In this document: positions 37,246 through 46,202 of the stretch, one piece after another | How the letters are laid out: the number at the start of each line of letters is the position of its first letter | Numbering within the stretch: the first letter of the stretch is position 1 | NCBI RefSeq assembly: GCF_000146165.2 | Contig: NC_004347.2 | Coordinates: 372,001 to 436,000 of the forward strand | DNA length: 64,000 nt | Direction of reading: 5' to 3' | DNA from: Shewanella oneidensis MR-1 | Lineage (GTDB): Bacteria; Pseudomonadota; Gammaproteobacteria; Enterobacterales; Shewanellaceae | Position numbers and translations under genes: made by a program | The notes under the pieces: generated by a model | Database searches by the model: none | The model's input: only the letters and a program-made list of their open reading frames with translations | What the model was told of the DNA's origin: nothing

Positions 37246-37576
37246 GGGGTAAATCCTGTGGCTAGGGTTAAAAAATATCGCGCTATTGTATACCCAAACC
37301 ATCTTAAGCGGCAGGATTTGGCGAGAAATTACCATAACAAAGCCGTTTTTAACTCTGGTTGTGTAAATGGGTTTCTATCGTCACGTTTAGATAAAAATGG
37401 CTTTTATTCCTGCATTGACAAGGCGTTATTGGGTCAGCATTTTGTTGTACGCAAATGCAAACCACTCGTTTCGATATTTAGTATAAAGCTATGAAATATA
37501 ATGGTTAATTGGTTTTACCTTTGTTTGGTTTTTTACCTTGTTTTTGTGATCATCTTCTAAGAGTTGATGTTCACCC

Positions 37577-37592
37577 CGTGAGTTATCTCACG
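37577..37592 (+). promoter_or_regulatory. CRP-like binding site upstream of the fumarate reductase operon
   Basis: CGTGAGTTATCTCACG keeps the exact CRP core GTGA-N6-TCAC. It lies 94 bases before the first frd start. CRP is known to activate anaerobic respiration in Shewanella, which makes this site credible. Confidence 0.6.
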
Positions 37593-37685
37593 CTTTAAAT
37601 CTGTGACGCTCAGTCGGGTATTTTGTTACTGCTATCGTGTAGTTTGCAAAGAGGTGTCAACAAACCATCAAAGGGTAAAAGCAGG

Positions 37686-38411
37686 ATGATAAGCGTAACG
37701 CGCGTTCACACTAGGGTGAAAACACAGGGGATAGGTCACCCTTGGTCGGCGAAGGCCGATAGATTACAGAGCGCGACAGGCATTATGCTGGGATGCTTTC
37801 TGTTGTTACATATGCACTTCGAGTCGAGCATTTTGCTGGGCAAAGAGGCATTTTACCAAGTCGTACAACTGCTTGAAGGCGGCATGTTTAGTAGTACTGG
37901 CCATGGTTTTCCTATGGTCACTAAAGTCTTTTCGGTCTTTATGCTGTTGGTGGTGATATTGCACGCCGCGGTTGCGCTTAGACGGTTTCCGGCACAACTG
38001 GGTCAGTGGCGGGCATTGCGCTCGCACTTAGGTTGCATTAACCACCGCGATACCCATGCTTGGTTTTGGCAGCTGATCACTGGTTTTATTTTGTTTTTCC
38101 TTGTGCCAGTGCATCTGTTTACCATGATCTTAAATCCTGAGATTGGCCCACATTTATCCGCCGAGCGTGTTTATCACGATAATGCTTGGCTGCTGTACGC
38201 CTTATTGCTGCCCGCTGTGGTGATCCACGCCATGATTGGTTTGTACCGTGTGGCGGTTAAGTGGGGCATAACGGCTCAGCGTTCAGGTTTACGTAAACTC
38301 GCTAAGGTTTTGATTATCTATTTGTTGTGCCTTGGTAGCGCCAGCTTAGTTGCTTATATGCTTATCGGCAGCGAGTTGAGCATTCCTGTGCAGCCCTACG
38401 TGCCCCAGTGA
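37686..38411 (+). CDS. frdC: Fumarate reductase cytochrome b subunit (first copy)
   Basis: A 241-residue di-haem anchor of Wolinella type with five membrane spans, starting at the ATG at 37686. His44, His93, His143 and His181 fall at or next to the four haem-ligand positions known in Wolinella FrdC. Glu64 aligns with the essential Glu of the menaquinol pathway. It passes electrons from menaquinol to FrdB/FrdA. It is the first gene of the operon and is followed by a second anchor gene after 232 bases. Confidence 0.88.
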   Translation: MISVTRVHTRVKTQGIGHPWSAKADRLQSATGIMLGCFLLLHMHFESSILLGKEAFYQVVQLLEGGMFSSTGHGFPMVTKVFSVFMLLVVILHAAVALRRFPAQLGQWRALRSHLGCINHRDTHAWFWQLITGFILFFLVPVHLFTMILNPEIGPHLSAERVYHDNAWLLYALLLPAVVIHAMIGLYRVAVKWGITAQRSGLRKLAKVLIIYLLCLGSASLVAYMLIGSELSIPVQPYVPQ

Positions 38412-38643
38412 TTTGATTGCCAATCCTGCTGCGTTGCCCTGTAATGGATCGTCTCGGCAGGATTTTGTTTAGCTGCGACTCGTTTTAATTTGTTTTACCG
38501 CTAATAGTTAAGCATTCGATGAATTATTCACCCTCTAGTTGATCTAACTCAGGTTTGTTGTTGGATTTGTGAGCGATATTAATTTTCGAGGATAGGACTT
38601 AATCACTCTGGCTCGATGAAGCTGGTGGCGCGAGGCGAAAGCA

Positions 38644-39315
38644 ATGGCAATCAAACTAAGTATAAAAAAATGGAGTGCGTGGCTGGATTTAAGCCAGAGT
38701 GTGTCGGGTGTTATTTTGGCGGTGTTTTTATGGACCCACTTAGTGTTGGTGTCGTCCATTTTGTTGGGTGGCGATGCCATGCACTGGGTGGCTCGCACTA
38801 TGGAGTTGAGTTTTCTCTCCAGTGATGGCCGCGGCTTCCCTTGGGTTGTGACCTGTATTGCTATCGGCATCGCCGCTTTAGCGTTAGTGCATGTGTTAGT
38901 GGCATTGCAGAAGCTGCCAATGAGTTTGCGCCAGCAAAGGGCGCTGCAACAGCAGATGCAAGTGATTAACCACAGTGATACTCGCCTATGGCGCTGGCAA
39001 GTCATCACAGGGGTGGTGATTTTGTTGTTATTGCCTGTGCATCTGTGGCTTATCGGTTCAGCCCCCGAAACCATAGGTCCGCAAGGTAGTGCCGATCGTA
39101 TTTGGAATCAAGGTGTCTGGATGGTTTATCTGCCTTTGCTGCTCACTGTGGAGTTACATGCAGCAATTGGTATTTACCGTGTGGCACTTAAGTGGGGCGC
39201 GGCGCTGGATCTTAATAGCCGCAGCCGTTTGCGCAAGATCAAAACGATTGTGAGTGTGGCTTTTGTCACCGTAGGGCTTGCCTCATTGCTGGCATTTTTA
39301 CCCTATGCAAGTTGA
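38644..39315 (+). CDS. frdC: Fumarate reductase cytochrome b subunit (second copy)
   Basis: A 223-residue paralogue of the preceding gene with the same five-span layout. His32, His83, His133 and His172 correspond to the four haem ligands of the first copy (offset about ten residues). Glu54 corresponds to its Glu64. Similar blocks are FLSSDGRGFPWV against FSSTGHGFPMV and AAIGIYRVALKWG against AMIGLYRVAVKWG. Both copies look functional. The flavoprotein gene follows after 65 bases. Confidence 0.87.
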   Translation: MAIKLSIKKWSAWLDLSQSVSGVILAVFLWTHLVLVSSILLGGDAMHWVARTMELSFLSSDGRGFPWVVTCIAIGIAALALVHVLVALQKLPMSLRQQRALQQQMQVINHSDTRLWRWQVITGVVILLLLPVHLWLIGSAPETIGPQGSADRIWNQGVWMVYLPLLLTVELHAAIGIYRVALKWGAALDLNSRSRLRKIKTIVSVAFVTVGLASLLAFLPYAS

Positions 39316-39380
39316 GCAAAACAAATAATAAAAGCGTGTTATCCCAAAATAATCATTGCAGTACCCGTTAAGGAGCAGGC

Positions 39381-41387
39381 GTGAAACTGATTTATACCGA
39401 TTCATTAGTGGTTGGTGCCGGATTGGCCGGGCTAAGGGTAGCCATTGCCTCTAAAGAGCGTGGACTCGATACCTTAGTGCTTTCGCTTATTCCTGCTAAA
39501 CGTTCTCACTCTGCGGCGGCGCAAGGGGGAATGCAGGCAAGTCTTGGCAATGCTGTTAAAGGCATGGGTGATGATGAAGACGTGCACTTCCAAGACACAG
39601 TTAAAGGATCGGACTGGGGCTGCGATCAAGAGGTCGCCAGAATGTTTGCTCATTGTGCGCCTAAGGCGGTACGTGAGTTAGCCAACTGGGGTGTACCTTG
39701 GTCACGCGTCAGTGCAGGTCCAAGGGAAGTGATTGTTAACGCACAAAAAGTCACTCTGCAAGAAGCCGAAGAAGCCCACGGGTTGATCAATGCTCGCGAT
39801 TTTGGCGGCACCAAGAAATGGCGCACCTGTTACACCGCCGATGGTACGGGTCACTCGTTGCTTTATGCGATGGATAACAAAGCGATTTCAATGGATATTC
39901 CGGTCCATGAGCGCGTCGAAGCACTGGCGTTAATCCACGATGGAGAGCGCTGTCATGGGGTGGTTGCTCGCTGCCTTATCAGTGGTGAATTGCGTGCTTA
40001 TGTGGCGAAATCAACCACCATCGCCACCGGCGGTTATGGCCGCATTTACGAAGTGTCAACCAATGCGATTATCTGCGAAGGTATCGGTCAGGCGCTTGCG
40101 CTCGAAACGGGCGTGGCGACGCTTGGTAATATGGAAGCGGTGCAATTCCACCCCACGGCAATTGTGCCAGTTGGCATTTTAACCACTGAGGGTTGCCGTG
40201 GTGATGGTGGTTTATTGCGGGATAAAGACGGTTACCGTTTTATGCCTGACTATGAGCCTGAAAAGAAAGAGCTAGCTTCGCGGGACGTGGTGTCCCGCCG
40301 CATGACCGAGCATATGCGTAAAGGTAAGGGCGTCGATAGCCCCTATGGTCCTCACTTGTGGCTGGATATTACCTTGCTTGGGCGCAAACATATCGAAACC
40401 AACCTGCGTGAAGTGCAAGAGATTTGTGAAAATTTCCTCGGTATCGATCCTGCAAAGGATTGGATCCCCGTGCGTCCAACCCAGCATTATTCTATGGGTG
40501 GCATTCGCACCAAAGCAACCGGTGAAAGTCCGCAGCTTAAGGGTTTGTTTAGTGTAGGTGAAGCCGCCTGTTGGGATATGCATGGCTTTAACCGCTTAGG
40601 TGGTAACTCGCTCGCCGAAACCGTAGTGGGCGGCATGATTATCGGCAAGTATATCGCTGATTTTTGTGAAAATAACAGCCTTGAGATCAACACAACACTT
40701 GCCGAGCAGTTTATGCGGCAGGTGCAGACTGAAATCGACACCTTAGTCGATGGCGATGGTCACGAAAGCCCCTTCGAGCTTAAGCACGCAATGCAGCGGA
40801 TTATGATGGATTACGTAGGGATTTTCCGTAATGGGCCTGAACTCGATAAAGCGGTGACTGAGCTTAAAGCCTTGCTTGAGCGTTCACGCAAGCTCGGCAT
40901 TAAGTGCAAAAAACGCCACGCCAATCCAGAGTTGGTGGAGGCGCTGCGGGTTAAGCGTATGCTCAAAGTCGCGCTGACTGTTGCTTGCGGCGCTGCTGCT
41001 CGCACCGAAAGCCGTGGTGCCCATGCCCGTGAAGATTATCCGCAGCGTAACGACCGCGATTGGCTTAATCGCACCCTCGCCAGTTGGCCCGATGCTAATG
41101 CGTTAGAACCCGTTTTAAGCTACGAGCCGCTGGATGTGATGAAGATGGAGTTGCCACCGGGATACCGTGGTTATGGTATCGACAATGCCATTGCTCACCC
41201 TGATACCGCTAAACGTGAGCAACAAATTGCGCAGATTTTGGCAGAGCTTGGGGAGGATGCCGATCGTTATCAACGCCAAGCGGCGCTGATGCCTTTTGAG
41301 CTGCCGCCTAGCCTGCAAGCTAACAATGAACGTTTAAGTGATACCTTACAAAAACCCTCAGCTAATGCGTTAGGAGAAAAATCATAA
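39381..41387 (+). CDS. frdA: Fumarate reductase flavoprotein subunit
   Basis: A 668-residue catalytic subunit that reduces fumarate to succinate on the cytoplasmic side of the inner membrane. [13 protein letters not shown] is the FAD-binding fold. [17 protein letters not shown] carries the His (residue 43) that covalently holds [26 protein letters not shown] and [13 protein letters not shown] are active-site blocks. It starts with GTG after AAGGAG. It ends by overlapping the frdB start (TAATG). Confidence 0.96.
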   Translation: MKLIYTDSLVVGAGLAGLRVAIASKERGLDTLVLSLIPAKRSHSAAAQGGMQASLGNAVKGMGDDEDVHFQDTVKGSDWGCDQEVARMFAHCAPKAVRELANWGVPWSRVSAGPREVIVNAQKVTLQEAEEAHGLINARDFGGTKKWRTCYTADGTGHSLLYAMDNKAISMDIPVHERVEALALIHDGERCHGVVARCLISGELRAYVAKSTTIATGGYGRIYEVSTNAIICEGIGQALALETGVATLGNMEAVQFHPTAIVPVGILTTEGCRGDGGLLRDKDGYRFMPDYEPEKKELASRDVVSRRMTEHMRKGKGVDSPYGPHLWLDITLLGRKHIETNLREVQEICENFLGIDPAKDWIPVRPTQHYSMGGIRTKATGESPQLKGLFSVGEAACWDMHGFNRLGGNSLAETVVGGMIIGKYIADFCENNSLEINTTLAEQFMRQVQTEIDTLVDGDGHESPFELKHAMQRIMMDYVGIFRNGPELDKAVTELKALLERSRKLGIKCKKRHANPELVEALRVKRMLKVALTVACGAAARTESRGAHAREDYPQRNDRDWLNRTLASWPDANALEPVLSYEPLDVMKMELPPGYRGYGIDNAIAHPDTAKREQQIAQILAELGEDADRYQRQAALMPFELPPSLQANNERLSDTLQKPSANALGEKS

Positions 41388-42118
41388 TGAGCCAAGGTCG
41401 TCAGTTAACCTTTAATATTTTTCGTTATGATCCGCAGGAGCCAAACGATAAGCCGAAAATGGTGCGTTACCAACTCACTGAAACGCCAGGCATGACGGTG
41501 TTTATCGCCCTCAATAAACTCAGAGAAGAGCAAGATACCTCATTGCAGTTTGATTTTGTGTGTCGTGCAGGGATCTGTGGCAGTTGCGCCATGGTGATCA
41601 ACGGTTTTCCAACATTGGCATGCCGCACCTTAACCGCCAAATATCCCAAGGGCGAGATCACCCTGATGCCATTACCTGGCTTTGAGTTAATTGGCGATCT
41701 CTCGGTGAATACGGGTAAGTTTATGCGTGAACTTGCTGAGCGGTTAAAGCTGTGGTTACATCCGAAGGCGAATGATATCAGCATCCATCGCCTCGAAGAG
41801 CCTATGGCGCCGGAAGAAGCTGCGCGCTTGTATGAGTTAGAGCGCTGCGTTGAATGCGGGGTTTGCGTATCAGCCTGTGCGACCAAGCAAATGCGCGAGA
41901 CCTTTGTTGGTGCAGTCGGCATGATGAAGATCGCCCGCTTTGAACTCGATAGCCGTGATGCCCGTACCGCTGAGGATTTTTACCATGTGATCGGTAATCA
42001 GGACGGGGTGTTTGGCTGTATGACCTTGCTCGGCTGCCAAGATAACTGCCCTAAAGATTTACCCCATATGCAGCAGATTGCTTATCTACGCCGTAAAATG
42101 GCAATGACGCTGGTTTAG
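41387..42118 (+). CDS. frdB: Fumarate reductase iron-sulfur subunit
   Basis: A 243-residue subunit. CRAGICGSCAMVINGFPTLAC binds the 2Fe-2S cluster. CVECGVCVSAC and CMTLLGCQDNCPKDLP bind the 4Fe-4S and 3Fe-4S clusters. It relays electrons from the haem anchors to FAD. It overlaps the frdA stop by one base (TAATG) and is followed by a terminator. Confidence 0.96.
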   Translation: MSQGRQLTFNIFRYDPQEPNDKPKMVRYQLTETPGMTVFIALNKLREEQDTSLQFDFVCRAGICGSCAMVINGFPTLACRTLTAKYPKGEITLMPLPGFELIGDLSVNTGKFMRELAERLKLWLHPKANDISIHRLEEPMAPEEAARLYELERCVECGVCVSACATKQMRETFVGAVGMMKIARFELDSRDARTAEDFYHVIGNQDGVFGCMTLLGCQDNCPKDLPHMQQIAYLRRKMAMTLV

Positions 42119-42146
42119 TTCCTTTTATTACTTTGATTTTAAAATG

Positions 42147-42171
42147 AAAAGCGCCTTTGTAGGCGCTTTTT
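42147..42171 (+). terminator. Terminator of the frd operon
   Basis: AAAAGCGCCT-TTGT-AGGCGCTTTTT forms a perfect stem with a T-run 29 bases after frdB. Confidence 0.93.
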
Positions 42172-42181
42172 GTTTGGGAGC

Positions 42182-42466
42182 TTAGCAGGCAAAAGTCTTA
42201 TGAATATCCACCTGCTTAACGAATGTCGCCGAGACGGCTAAAAAAGCATTAAAGTGCGGACTTGCCATATGTGCCTCCAGCGCCGCTTGGGATTGCCACA
42301 CTTCATACATCCAAAAGTGATTTGCATTATCTAAAGATCGATGCAGCGTATACTCAAAACAACCGGCCTCGGTGTGGGTGTCACTCACCAGTTGTTTGAG
42401 GATGTTAAAGAGCGCATCACTCTGACCTGAATGCGCTTGGATTTGCGCAAAAACCGTGATTTTCAT
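42182..42466 (-). CDS. Antibiotic biosynthesis monooxygenase (ABM) domain protein
   Basis: A 94-residue ferredoxin-like ABM domain. IKVFAQIQ-type first strand, then DALFNILKQLVSDTHTEAGCFEYTLHRSLDNANHFWMYEVWQSQAALEAHMASPHF, is the typical pattern with the conserved Trp/Glu and His-Phe-Phe-like end. Such proteins include quinol monooxygenases like YgiN. Its start overlaps the stop of the upstream oxidoreductase by four bases (ATGA), so the two are coupled and may act on the same quinone-type compound. Confidence 0.85.
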   Translation of the reverse strand: MKITVFAQIQAHSGQSDALFNILKQLVSDTHTEAGCFEYTLHRSLDNANHFWMYEVWQSQAALEAHMASPHFNAFLAVSATFVKQVDIHKTFAC

Positions 42467-43482
42467 TGGCTAAATCCCTCAAGTACAATTTTACCAATCG
42501 CTTTACCCGACTCAATTTGTGCATGGGCTTTAAGTAAATTTTGCGCATTGATCGTACCGTAATGCTCGCCAAAGGTGCTTTTTACTTTGCCGGTATCAAT
42601 AAGTTCGGCAATGCGATTGAGTAGATGGTGCTGGGCAATCATATCCTCGGTTTGATACAGGCTGCGGGTAAACATGAGCTCCCAATGTAACGACAGGCTT
42701 TTACGCTTCAGTTTCATCACATCTAACGGGCCGACAGGATCATCAATCAGTGCCAGTTTACCTTGCGGTCTGAGCACTTTTACGATTTCGTCAAAGTGCT
42801 TATCGGTTTGAGTCAGGCTAATCACATGGGTGACATCGGCAATATCTAGCTTAGCCAGCTCTTGCGAAAGGGGTTGGTTATGATTGATGACGACATCTGC
42901 ACCTAAGGTTTGCACCCAAGTTGCGGATTCTGGCCGTGATGCGGTACCGATAACCTCTGCTCCAGTCAATTTGACCGCCAGTTGAGTGATAATCGAACCC
43001 ACACCGCCAGCCGCACCGATAATCAGAATACGTGCATCTGTGGCTGAGCCATCTTGTGGCAGACCTAAGCGATCAAACAATAACTCCCATGCTGTAATGC
43101 TGGTTAAGGGCAAGGCCGCAGCCTGTGCGTAGCTTAAGGTTTGCGGTTTATGGGCAACAATGCGCTCATCGACTAACTGATATTCCGCATAACTGCCACT
43201 GCGGCTAATATCGCCGGCATACCAAACCTCATCGCCCACTTTAAATAGGCTGACTTTGTCGCCAATGGCTTTAACAACACCGACGGCATCCCAACCGAGG
43301 ATTTTATATTCCCCTGCGGGCGCTGAGCTGGATGCGCGGATCTTGGTGTCGACGGGGTTAACCGATATGGCTTTAACCTCGACTAAAAGATCAAAACCTG
43401 TTGGGGTGGGTTTGGCTAATGTGATGTTTTCTAATGCATTGATTGCACCTGCTGTTTGGTAACCTACGGCTCTCATAATCAT
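42463..43482 (-). CDS. Zinc-binding-type alcohol dehydrogenase/quinone oxidoreductase
   Basis: A 339-residue medium-chain dehydrogenase/reductase. The N-terminal GroES-like domain (VEVKAISVNPVDTKIRASS, LGWDAVGVVKAIG) precedes the NADPH-binding ILIIGAAGGVGSIITQLAVKLTG. The lack of structural zinc Cys residues points to the quinone oxidoreductase branch. It is coupled to the ABM protein and divergent from a LysR gene, which probably senses the substrate. The actual substrate is unknown. Confidence 0.9.
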   Translation of the reverse strand: MIMRAVGYQTAGAINALENITLAKPTPTGFDLLVEVKAISVNPVDTKIRASSSAPAGEYKILGWDAVGVVKAIGDKVSLFKVGDEVWYAGDISRSGSYAEYQLVDERIVAHKPQTLSYAQAAALPLTSITAWELLFDRLGLPQDGSATDARILIIGAAGGVGSIITQLAVKLTGAEVIGTASRPESATWVQTLGADVVINHNQPLSQELAKLDIADVTHVISLTQTDKHFDEIVKVLRPQGKLALIDDPVGPLDVMKLKRKSLSLHWELMFTRSLYQTEDMIAQHHLLNRIAELIDTGKVKSTFGEHYGTINAQNLLKAHAQIESGKAIGKIVLEGFSQ

Positions 43483-43595
43483 TCCTCACTGGCGACTCGT
43501 GTCAGTCACTTGTCATTGAGTGCCATTGTGTGAAATATTAACCTTTAGATAAACGGGGTAAAGTTTGTAATTTTTTCAAAGGAAATTTGATAATC

Positions 43596-44525
43596 ATGCT
43601 GCTCAATGATCTCGCATTATTTGTTCGGGTTGCCGATTGCGGCAGTATTTCGGCCGCAGCGGCTGAATTGGAACTCTCGGCAGCGTCGGCCAGTGCAGCG
43701 ATTAAACGCCTTGAAAAACAGCTTGATACCAGCCTATTTGTGCGCACAACCCGCAGCCTTAGGTTAACTGCTCAAGGTGAGCGTTACCTAATCCATTGTC
43801 GCCGCGCCTTAAGTGATCTCGCCCTGGGAGAACAGGCGATCGCCAGCGATAAAGGCAAGGTGTCTGGCACCTTAAGCCTGTCTGTTTCATCAGACTTTGG
43901 GCGAAACTTATTTGTCCCTTGGCTTGATGACTTTTTACTGGATTTTCCGCAGCTGCAAGTACGTTTGCATTTGGGCGACAATATTAGCAGTTTTTACCAC
44001 GATAAAATTGATGTGGCAGTGCGCTATGGTAAGCCGCAGGATTCTAATCAAGTTGCCTTTCCGATTTGCAGTGCCGACAGAGTGCTATGTGCATCGCCAA
44101 AATACCTTGCCAAGTTTGGTCAACCCGAGACATTAGAGCAGCTAACACAGCATAACTGCTTATTTTATAAATTAGATGAGAGAACCCATGACCAATGGCA
44201 ATTTGAGCGTGATGGCCAGGAATGTAAAGTAAGAGTCACAGGCAATCGCAGTGCCAATGATGCTGAAATTGCGCGCCGCTGGGCGGTAGCGGGAAAGGGG
44301 TTGGTGTTTAAGTCGAGTTTAGATTTGGCAGAGGATATTATGGCAGGGCGTTTGGTGCCCTTATTGCCAGAATATCGCGGCGAGTCGGTCAATTTATACT
44401 TAGTGTGTCCTGGGCGCGAGCATGTCACTCCGGTGGTATTACTGCTTCGCGAAATGTTACGTCAGCGTTGTAAAGCGCTGCAAACGCAGTTGGCGGCTCA
44501 ACATATCCTCCCAAAACACCGTTAA
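43596..44525 (+). CDS. LysR family transcriptional regulator
   Basis: A LysR protein of 309 residues from the ATG at 43596, next to in-frame alternatives at 43587. LNDLALFVRVADCGSISAAAAELELSAASASAAIKRLE is the helix-turn-helix. A substrate domain follows (GTLSLSVSSDFGRNLFVPWLDDFLLDFPQLQVRL). It is divergent from the quinone oxidoreductase gene with about 110 bases between, the classic layout for a LysR activator and its target. Confidence 0.92.
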   Translation: MLLNDLALFVRVADCGSISAAAAELELSAASASAAIKRLEKQLDTSLFVRTTRSLRLTAQGERYLIHCRRALSDLALGEQAIASDKGKVSGTLSLSVSSDFGRNLFVPWLDDFLLDFPQLQVRLHLGDNISSFYHDKIDVAVRYGKPQDSNQVAFPICSADRVLCASPKYLAKFGQPETLEQLTQHNCLFYKLDERTHDQWQFERDGQECKVRVTGNRSANDAEIARRWAVAGKGLVFKSSLDLAEDIMAGRLVPLLPEYRGESVNLYLVCPGREHVTPVVLLLREMLRQRCKALQTQLAAQHILPKHR

Positions 44526-44826
44526 GCAATTGCATAGTGGTAGTATATGTAAATAAGCGTATCGCATACTGTTATTTATTTTTAAATAAAGTTTTTAAAA
44601 TTGTTTTTCTTGATGAGATTAGTTGTTGCTCCTTGTGTTTATTATGTGTGTTTTTGCTAAATTTTTCTGATCTAACTCATATTTATTTTAATTTAATATG
44701 AGTTAGCTCTTGCGTGAGTTGAAAAGATTTTTTGTTCGTGCGTATGATGCAATAAATGTATCCTTTTGTATCTTTAGCTGTGATGTTGCAGTGGAGATTA
44801 TTTATAGCATGACGTATTGACGAGCA
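44526..44826. promoter_or_regulatory. AT-rich gap with a 12-bp inverted repeat upstream of the metalloprotease unit
   Basis: No gene is seen in these 301 bases. CTAACTCATATT (44672-44683) and AATATGAGTTAG (44695-44706) form a perfect inverted repeat around an 11-base A+T spacer. No T-run follows, so it is more likely an operator than a terminator for the following three-gene unit. Confidence 0.5.
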
Positions 44827-45246
44827 ATGTTAATTAAATTAGCCACAAAAAATTATCCAAAAATACCAAAGCGTTTTCTTTTCGCTGTGGGTGAGTGGCT
44901 GATGTTTGGAATATTATGGGTGAGCTTACCTGTGAATATTGCCGCTGCATCTGATTCATGTATTGTTGGAAAAAATAGCTTATCAATGGCTTCTGTGATG
45001 GCGTCTCACTGTGAACCTGTTAGCCATCAGTCAACAGTAATAGTTGGTGAATATGGCGCTCCCCTTTGGACTGGCTTTAGCCAAACGGATTTTGAAAGCA
45101 TATTTTGGGGAGCGTCCTTTTTCGTTTTTTTTAGTTTTATTTATTTAATCTTAACCATATTTATTCGTGGTTATATTACTAATATAGAAAACTATTATTC
45201 AGTTTTACTTAATTGGATTAAATCAGTTCAAGCAAGTACATCCTAG
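44827..45246 (+). CDS. Small membrane protein of unknown function
   Basis: A 139-residue protein. An N-terminal hydrophobic segment (FAVGEWLMFGILWVSLPVNIAAAS) could be a signal peptide or anchor. A second span lies at about residues 93-117 (SIFWGASFFVFFSFIYLILTIFIRG). Two Cys residues lie between them. I do not recognise it. It is followed after 64 bases by the beta-barrel gene and then the metalloprotease gene in the same direction, so it may belong to the same unit. Confidence 0.6.
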   Translation: MLIKLATKNYPKIPKRFLFAVGEWLMFGILWVSLPVNIAAASDSCIVGKNSLSMASVMASHCEPVSHQSTVIVGEYGAPLWTGFSQTDFESIFWGASFFVFFSFIYLILTIFIRGYITNIENYYSVLLNWIKSVQASTS

Positions 45247-45310
45247 TGCTACATAGAGCGAATGCTCACTATCAAGATTTTCCATTAAAAATATAAATCA
45301 AGGTTTTATT

Positions 45311-46180
45311 ATGCAACCAACGAATAATCAATATTATTCGTCGATTTCTCGTCGGCGAAATAAATGGTCAGTACTTTTCTGCGTGCAGGTGATGCTGGCC
45401 AGTTTCTCATTTGTCGGCCAAGTATTGGCCGTCAATGAATTTGAGTTAGCAACGGATGCACAAGTCGCAAAATGGTCTGGCTACGTTAATGTGGGTTTTA
45501 CGCGAAACATCTATGACTCAGATAGTTATTACGCCTATCAAGCCTTTAACATCGATAGCCGGATCGATTACAAGGCAAATTGGGGCAATGTGCTATTTAC
45601 CCTTGGGGGTGAAAAGCAAACATTACATGGCAAGGAGTCCAGTTTTTATGACCCTTTGCTGGAGTACCGCACGCCACTGTATGCCTTAAGCGATACCGTC
45701 TCATTGAAAGGTAGTTTAGGTGTGTATCTGCCCGCAGAACGCGAATCAAAGCTGGATCGGTTGCAATATGCGCCACGCATTGCCGCGTACTTATTTTGGA
45801 GCCCGCTAGATAACCTAAGTTTTTATTTTTCACCGCGCTATCGCTACAACGCTTACCAATACAAAACCGCTGGTGAGCGCGTGTTAGTTGAACAGCAACT
45901 CGATGGATTAGTCGATGCTTATTGGCAAATAACCGCCAATTGGTATTTGGATGTGAGTGGTCGTTATCGGATTTCTAAAAACTATTACGGTCGCCGACTC
46001 GACGATCAATTTACCTTCGCCCAAGAACTCGGTTGGTCGTTTAAGCCTGATTGGGTGTTGGCTGTTGGTCACAACAATAGTGGTCGTTTCTATAACCCAG
46101 AAGTGGGGACATCTCAGGGATTTGAGATTTATGACAAAAAGAGTTCAACCTTTTATTTGTCAATTACTAAATATCTATAA
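45311..46180 (+). CDS. Predicted outer-membrane beta-barrel protein
   Basis: A 289-residue protein with an N-terminal signal (VLFCVQVMLASFSFVGQVLA). It has repeated alternating aromatic/hydrophobic strands typical of a beta-barrel (LSFYFSPRYRYNAYQYK, WYLDVSGRYRISKNYYG) and ends with a terminal aromatic-rich strand (STFYLSITKYL). No family is recognised. It stands 22 bases before the metalloprotease gene and is probably co-transcribed with it, perhaps as a partner in the outer membrane. Confidence 0.72.
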   Translation: MQPTNNQYYSSISRRRNKWSVLFCVQVMLASFSFVGQVLAVNEFELATDAQVAKWSGYVNVGFTRNIYDSDSYYAYQAFNIDSRIDYKANWGNVLFTLGGEKQTLHGKESSFYDPLLEYRTPLYALSDTVSLKGSLGVYLPAERESKLDRLQYAPRIAAYLFWSPLDNLSFYFSPRYRYNAYQYKTAGERVLVEQQLDGLVDAYWQITANWYLDVSGRYRISKNYYGRRLDDQFTFAQELGWSFKPDWVLAVGHNNSGRFYNPEVGTSQGFEIYDKKSSTFYLSITKYL

Positions 46181-46202
46181 AAACAGTAGTTAAGAGGAAT
46201 CT

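Noticed and set aside
37246..37335. A longer N-terminus for PrmA
   Set aside because: PrmA proteins start at MPWIQLRI; the added 30 residues look like translated promoter sequence.
37623..37685. A longer N-terminus for the first FrdC
   Set aside because: The extra 21 residues do not fit the family, and the haem His positions match Wolinella FrdC only with the start at 37686.
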